A stretch of 57,050 bases of DNA from Aldersonia kunmingensis (GTDB lineage: Bacteria; Actinomycetota; Actinomycetes; Mycobacteriales; Mycobacteriaceae), in NCBI RefSeq assembly GCF_001646865.1, contig NZ_LRRB01000301.1, forward strand, positions 1 through 57,050. Direction: 5' to 3'. Of the stretch, positions 53,386-57,050 are shown in pieces (within the stretch, counting starts at the first letter, position 1; each line of letters opens with the position of its first letter). Under the pieces are notes generated by a model. That model searched no databases. It saw nothing but the letters and a program-made list of their open reading frames with translations, and was not told where the DNA came from. The translations under genes were made by a program, and so were the position numbers.

Positions 53386-53871
53386 CTACTCGGTCCAGTG
53401 CTGGGTCTCGCGACTGTAGGGCTGGGTAATCAGTGCGAGCCGCTCGGGACGCCAGATGTCGTCGAGCTCGTTCAACGTGAGTTCGTCGTTTCGGCGAACC
53501 AGCCAGATGTTCTCGTCGCCGTCGCCGAAGTAGAGCACGGCATCGCCCGAAATCCGATCCAGCAGCCCCGAGACGATCCGGAGCTTGTCTGCCGACTGCT
53601 CCGAATTGTCGGACTCCCGTCCGAATCGGAACACAATCCAGACGGTTGGCGTGAAACCGAGGCTCTCGCCGGTCCGATCCCAATTCAACGGCGTAGCCGG
53701 GGTCACGCGAATCCACGTGCCATGCACGGTCTTTGCCCCGCTGTCCAGGAGGGTTTCGGCGGTGACCTCGGCGTCGAACAGCGCGCTGCTCTGCGCAATC
53801 GACAACAGCTCACGCGCGACCTCGGCCGCACTGGCAAGCGTCGCAATATCGAAGCTATAGGAAATGGCCAT
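53386..53871 (-). CDS. Probable immunity protein (SitI3-like)
   Basis: The 161-residue soluble protein begins MAISYSFDIATLASAAEVARELLSI, which resembles SitI3-type immunity proteins as I recall them. The C-terminal part has DRISGDAVLYFGDGDENIWLVRRNDELTLNELD. It starts 20 bp after the toxin stop on the same strand, exactly where the immunity gene of a toxin cassette belongs. It probably binds and blocks the C-terminal nuclease domain of the toxin. Confidence in the role rests on position; family match is weaker. Confidence 0.7.
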   Translation of the reverse strand: MAISYSFDIATLASAAEVARELLSIAQSSALFDAEVTAETLLDSGAKTVHGTWIRVTPATPLNWDRTGESLGFTPTVWIVFRFGRESDNSEQSADKLRIVSGLLDRISGDAVLYFGDGDENIWLVRRNDELTLNELDDIWRPERLALITQPYSRETQHWTE

Positions 53872-53891
53872 ACAACTCGCCTCTCCGGCGG

Positions 53892-55313
53892 TTAGGGGTA
53901 GATGGGCACGATATTGCCCGCCTTGTCGACAACGATTACTTCCTTCAATCCTGGAACTGGCCAGTCACGCAACTGCTTGCCGACCGCCTCGGGGGTGGCG
54001 TTCGAATCGGCCAGATTCAGGACGATACGGTCCGTCTGCCCGTCCGCCACCTTCTTTTCGATGTTGGCCCCGATATTGCGGACATTGTCGGTCGACGGCG
54101 AATAGGCATCAAAGATCTCGCCCTCGATGCGGTAGTCGGGATTCTTGTCGCCTGCGACCTTGGGTCCGTGCTCGACTTCGTAACCGCCCCTTGCCAGGAC
54201 ATCGGCAGCTTCGTTCTCACGAGCCTTGCCTCGCGTCGTCTCGTCGTCGTCCTGCGGACGGATCGTCTCGGGCGTTCCCGATGGTTTGGCTGCGGGATCG
54301 GCCGCCTGCGACGGCTGAGTGTGGGGTGACTTCGACTGCGCGTCATCGCCCGCGACAGTCGCCAGCGTCAAACCGGTGATCGCAACGAGCGCCGCCGTCG
54401 AGACCGCCTCGGCACTGAACGAAATCCCGGCCAGCGTCGACAGGAAGGACCCGGCCAGACTGGCTATCGATGTTGCCGCGGACTCGATCGACGCCCCAGC
54501 GGTGGCCGCCCGCGTGCCGCCGACAATCGAGACGGCAATGACGCCGATCGAAATTGCGGACCCCACGATGATGGCGGTGACCTGAGTGTTCACTTCCGAC
54601 CGGAATGCCGTCAGCGCAATGTTGTGCGCCTCCACGGACTTCGAGATGTCGTTCGAGGCCAGTTGAATCTCTTTGACGCCCTTGGCAAGTGTGTCGATAT
54701 GCCCGTTGAGGTTCGAGATGTCGGGCGCATCGAGGAAGCTCAGGACGTGCTGCAGGGTCCGCAGTGTGTTCGCTGCGTTGTTGACCGTGTCATGGGCGGC
54801 GAATGTCCGCCACGCGGTTGCGGCGCGGGCGAGCCGGTCGGTGTTGCCGTCCGGAATCTCGCCGCCCGCGACCTTGGCGGTCGCCTTCTCGAGCAACTCC
54901 GGATAGTCCGTTTCGAGGCCGTTGCCGTTCTTCTTCGAGGTCACAACGCCGGTGATGGCGGTCGGGGGGTACGGCAGGTCGGTCGGGATGCTGCTGGGAC
55001 GCATTGGTCCCGCCCCCTTGTTGGGGTCGCGGTTCGCGGCGTAGTTCTTCCAGTCCCAGTTGTAGCCGCACGCGATGAAGACATCGCCGAGACGTTGAGT
55101 GGCCCTGGCGAAATCGGTGGCGGCCATGACCACGGCGAGCGCACGCTGGTCGTAGCTCGTGGCCCAAGCCTTCGCCGCCTGATAGCCGCCGGCCATCCCA
55201 CCGGTCTCGAGCAGCGCGGTCTGCAGCGGATTGAAGGCGGTTTGGAAGTCGCGGGACAGGTTGTAGCAGCTCTGCGCGGCGGAGTAATACGACTGCGGCT
55301 CTACGGCAACCAT
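53892..55313 (-). CDS. Type VII-type polymorphic toxin with CdiA-like C-terminal tRNase domain
   Basis: The 473-residue protein has four parts. Residues 1-100 are helical and WXG/LXG-like (MVAVEPQSYYSAAQSCYNLS, GYQAAKAW). Residues 100-240 are mixed helix. Residues 242-322 form a Gly/Ala/Ser/Val-rich hydrophobic stretch (AIIVGSAISIGVIAVSIVGG) suited to membrane insertion. After a Pro/Gln/Asp linker (323-358), residues 360-473 resemble the CdiA C-terminal tRNA nuclease domain: RENEAADVLARGGYEVEHG, NPDYRIEGEIFDAYSP (Asp393, Asp402) and WPVPGLKEVIVVDKAGNI. It lies between WXG100 genes and an immunity-type gene. Confidence 0.78.
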   Translation of the reverse strand: MVAVEPQSYYSAAQSCYNLSRDFQTAFNPLQTALLETGGMAGGYQAAKAWATSYDQRALAVVMAATDFARATQRLGDVFIACGYNWDWKNYAANRDPNKGAGPMRPSSIPTDLPYPPTAITGVVTSKKNGNGLETDYPELLEKATAKVAGGEIPDGNTDRLARAATAWRTFAAHDTVNNAANTLRTLQHVLSFLDAPDISNLNGHIDTLAKGVKEIQLASNDISKSVEAHNIALTAFRSEVNTQVTAIIVGSAISIGVIAVSIVGGTRAATAGASIESAATSIASLAGSFLSTLAGISFSAEAVSTAALVAITGLTLATVAGDDAQSKSPHTQPSQAADPAAKPSGTPETIRPQDDDETTRGKARENEAADVLARGGYEVEHGPKVAGDKNPDYRIEGEIFDAYSPSTDNVRNIGANIEKKVADGQTDRIVLNLADSNATPEAVGKQLRDWPVPGLKEVIVVDKAGNIVPIYP

Positions 55314-55314
55314 G

Positions 55315-55614
55315 TCAGCCGCCCGTCATCCGCTTGTTGACTTCCATTGCGTCCGCATAGTGTTCGCCGGCCGAGCGCGCAGCGGCTTCCATCTGGGTCA
55401 GCCCATCAACGACCTCGCGCGCCGCCACCGCCCAAATCTGGTGCGCCTCCGCATATGCCTCGGCCGCGACCCCGCTCCACTTGCCCTCCTGGACAAGCTG
55501 CCCAACGCGGGTGTCGAGACCGTCGAGGAGATCCGTGACGAAACCACTGAAACCCCGGACACGTGTTGTCACCAGCTCGATCTCGTCGAGATCGAACTCG
55601 AACTTAGATGTCAT
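55315..55614 (-). CDS. WXG100 family protein (second)
   Basis: A 99-residue helical hairpin protein with the Trp-x-Gly turn at 46-48 (GKWSGVAAEAYAEAHQIW). It ends 1 bp before the toxin start and starts 5 bp after the first WXG100 gene. No clear YxxxD/E at its end (HYADAMEV). It may form a dimer with the other WXG100 protein and escort the toxin through a type VII secretion system. Confidence 0.88.
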   Translation of the reverse strand: MTSKFEFDLDEIELVTTRVRGFSGFVTDLLDGLDTRVGQLVQEGKWSGVAAEAYAEAHQIWAVAAREVVDGLTQMEAAARSAGEHYADAMEVNKRMTGG

Positions 55615-55619
55615 GGGCC

Positions 55620-55934
55620 TCAGTCCGTTCGGACCGAGGCAACCGCCGCTGTGGTCGCATCGTCCTGCGCCTTATACGCCTCGGCAGTGACACCGAGCTT
55701 TTCGGCGAGCTCGATCAGCGCATCCCAAGCCTTGAGTGCGCCGTCATGCATTTCTTCCCAACCGCTTCGGTACGCGTCGGCAGCAGTCCCCTTCCAACTG
55801 CCGAACAACTCCAGCACGTCGCGGTCCAACGACATCGAGCCGGATTTCAGCTGCTCGGCGAGGTCGCCGGCATACCGCCCAACGGCTTTCACCTCTTCGG
55901 TGACGACTCGCAATGGCGCACCAGTAGAACTCAT
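55620..55934 (-). CDS. WXG100 family protein (first)
   Basis: A 104-residue helical hairpin protein with Trp-Lys-Gly at 47-49 (FGSWKGTAADAYRSGWEEM). Its C-terminal helix carries YKAQD (Tyr87 to Asp91), the YxxxD/E type VII export signal. It is the first gene of the toxin cassette and likely pairs with the second WXG100 protein. Confidence 0.9.
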   Translation of the reverse strand: MSSTGAPLRVVTEEVKAVGRYAGDLAEQLKSGSMSLDRDVLELFGSWKGTAADAYRSGWEEMHDGALKAWDALIELAEKLGVTAEAYKAQDDATTAAVASVRTD

Positions 55935-56056
55935 CTGCCTTCCCCCTGTCCGGCATTTGACTCCCAGAAAGCCTACTGGTCGGTACCAATGCTGTCGACC
56001 GGGCAGACAGTTGAAACACGTACCACTGCAATGGATCTCGACTGAACGCCGAAAAG

Positions 56057-56094
56057 ACCGAAGGCCACCACCGCGAACGGTGGTGGCCTTCGGT
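56057..56094 (-). terminator. Terminator after gltD
   Basis: A perfect 17-bp stem (56057-56073 and 56078-56094) with a 4-nt CGAA loop, followed on the minus strand by CTTTT. It lies 23 bp past the gltD stop and isolates the toxin cassette from it. Confidence 0.85.
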
Positions 56095-56117
56095 TACAGC
56101 CTTCGGTCTGAGCCGAA

Positions 56118-57050
56118 TTACTTCTGCGCGATTGCCGTCGGCACGATCGGAGACGGCAGGGCGCTCTCGCCCTCGAGGAACGTGTCGACGGCGGCAGCCG
56201 CGGCTCGGCCCTCCGCGATCGCCCACACGATGAGCGACTGGCCACGGCCCGCGTCACCGGCGACGAACACGCCGGGCACGTTGGTTGCCCAGTCGTTGTC
56301 GCGGGCGACATTGCCGAGGTCGGTGATGTCGACACCGAGCGCGTCGAGCAGACCCGGCCGCTCGGGACCGGTGAAGCCCATCGCCAGCAGGACCAGGTCG
56401 GCCTCGAGCGTGAAGTCGGAGCCTTCGACCTTCTCGAACCGGCCGTTGACCATCTGGACTTCGTGCGCCTCGAGCGCGGTGACCTTGCCGTTTTCACCGA
56501 CGAAGCGCTCGGTGTTGACCGAGAAGACGCGCTCGCCGCCTTCCTCATGCGCCGAGGAGACCCGGTAGATCATCGGGTAGGTCGGCCACGGGTTGCCGTC
56601 CGCACGCTCCTCGGACGGACGCGGCATGATCTCGAACTGGTGGATGCTCTCGGCGCCCTGACGATGCGAGGTGCCGAGGCAGTCCGCGCCGGTGTCGCCG
56701 CCGCCGATGATGACGACCTTCTTGCCCTTGGCGTTGATCGGCGGCTGGCCGTCCGCGCCGAGCACGTCGTCACCGAGCTGCACGCGGTTCGCCCACGGCA
56801 GGAACTCCATCGCCTGATGGATGCCGTCGAGCTCGCGGCCCGGAACCGGCAGGTCGCGACCCACCGTGGAGCCATTGGCAAGCACGATCGCGTCGAACTC
56901 GGCCCGCAGCTTCGCCGCAGTGATGTCGACGCCCACGTTCACGCCGGTGCGAAAGACGGTGCCCTCGGCCTCCATCTGCGCCAGCCGGCGGTCGATGTGC
57001 CGCTTCTCCATCTTGAACTCGGGGATGCCGTAGCGCAGCAGACCGCCGAT
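56118..57050 (-). CDS. gltD: Glutamate synthase small subunit GltD (5' end cut off)
   Basis: The frame enters from the right edge and gives the last 310 residues: IGGLLRYGIPEFKMEKRHIDRR, AEFDAIVLANGSTVGRDLPVPGRELDGIHQAMEFL, the second NADPH motif VVIIGGGDTGADCLG and the FAD-binding GVFVAGDAGRGQSLIVWAIAEGR. This is the C-terminal two-thirds of the NADPH-dependent GOGAT beta subunit, which feeds electrons to GltB for ammonia assimilation. gltB would lie beyond the right edge. The strong hairpin at 56057 ends transcription. Confidence 0.95.
   Translation of the reverse strand: MGGLLRYGIPEFKMEKRHIDRRLAQMEAEGTVFRTGVNVGVDITAAKLRAEFDAIVLANGSTVGRDLPVPGRELDGIHQAMEFLPWANRVQLGDDVLGADGQPPINAKGKKVVIIGGGDTGADCLGTSHRQGAESIHQFEIMPRPSEERADGNPWPTYPMIYRVSSAHEEGGERVFSVNTERFVGENGKVTALEAHEVQMVNGRFEKVEGSDFTLEADLVLLAMGFTGPERPGLLDALGVDITDLGNVARDNDWATNVPGVFVAGDAGRGQSLIVWAIAEGRAAAAAVDTFLEGESALPSPIVPTAIAQK

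Noticed and set aside
1-57050. tRNA, rRNA or insertion sequences
   Set aside because: No cloverleaf, rRNA stretch or transposase was recognised by eye; a tRNAscan or ISfinder search could still find something.

Overview
The window is GC-rich actinobacterial DNA. Several family-level markers point to a mycolic-acid-type actinomycete (order Mycobacteriales, Nocardia/Rhodococcus-like): a LysX-type lysyl-phosphatidylglycerol synthase/lysyl-tRNA synthetase fusion, a mycobactin-type IrtA/IrtB siderophore importer, a cutinase with a signal peptide, a DUF3558 lipoprotein, WXG100 proteins and GTG starts. The gene order around LCP protein, ferritin, GDPD, DUF4328 protein and SodA recalls the Rv3840-Rv3848 end of the M. 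tuberculosis map. Genus cannot be fixed from sequence alone.

Layout. 1-2964: partial F420-type oxidoreductase, LytR-CpsA-Psr protein and a ferritin with an IdeR-like box. 3051-6226: DUF5926 protein and a tightly overlapping rhodanese/DUF4328/GDPD operon. 6651-11647: hypothetical, MsrA, acyltransferase 3, SodA, hypothetical and a GDT1-type Mn transporter with palindromic leader elements. 11653-16136: SDR-TetR operon with an operator, a second SDR, DUF3558 lipoprotein, methyltransferase and DUF1275 protein. 16156-19893: HtpG and a TM0106-type RecB-like nuclease. 20025-23373: DUF6474, a His-containing membrane protein, and the copper set YcnI-CopC-CopD. 23500-27744: SDR, YbdK-type ligase, GabD2 and DUF5313. 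27746-29787: SRPBCC-ArsR-SRPBCC operon with two identical-type operators and a divergent methyltransferase. 29888-35775: P-type ATPase, RraA, a trypsin-like protease without signal peptide, a secreted hypothetical and an S4 protein. 35861-39163: LysX. 39173-44984: CitA/CitB-like two-component system divergent from a TctCBA tricarboxylate transporter with a universal stress protein. 45238-47570: histidine phosphatase, cutinase, GGCT-like protein. 47607-53369: IrtA/IrtB with an IdeR-like box and a divergent amine-oxidase-like FAD enzyme. 53386-55934: a polymorphic-toxin cassette. 56118-57050: 3' part of gltD.

The most interesting region is 53386-55934: two WXG100 proteins, a 473-residue toxin and a small immunity-type protein in one tight operon. 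The toxin has a WXG/LXG-like helical N-terminus, a Gly/Ala/Ser-rich hydrophobic middle and a C-terminal domain resembling the tRNase domain of CdiA contact-dependent-inhibition toxins. This looks like a type VII-secreted antibacterial effector carrying a CDI-type warhead. No ESX core genes are in the window, so its secretion machine must lie elsewhere. Secondary finds are two related palindromic element families in convergent intergenic regions, an in-frame 54-bp tandem duplication inside a TetR regulator, and several well-formed operators.
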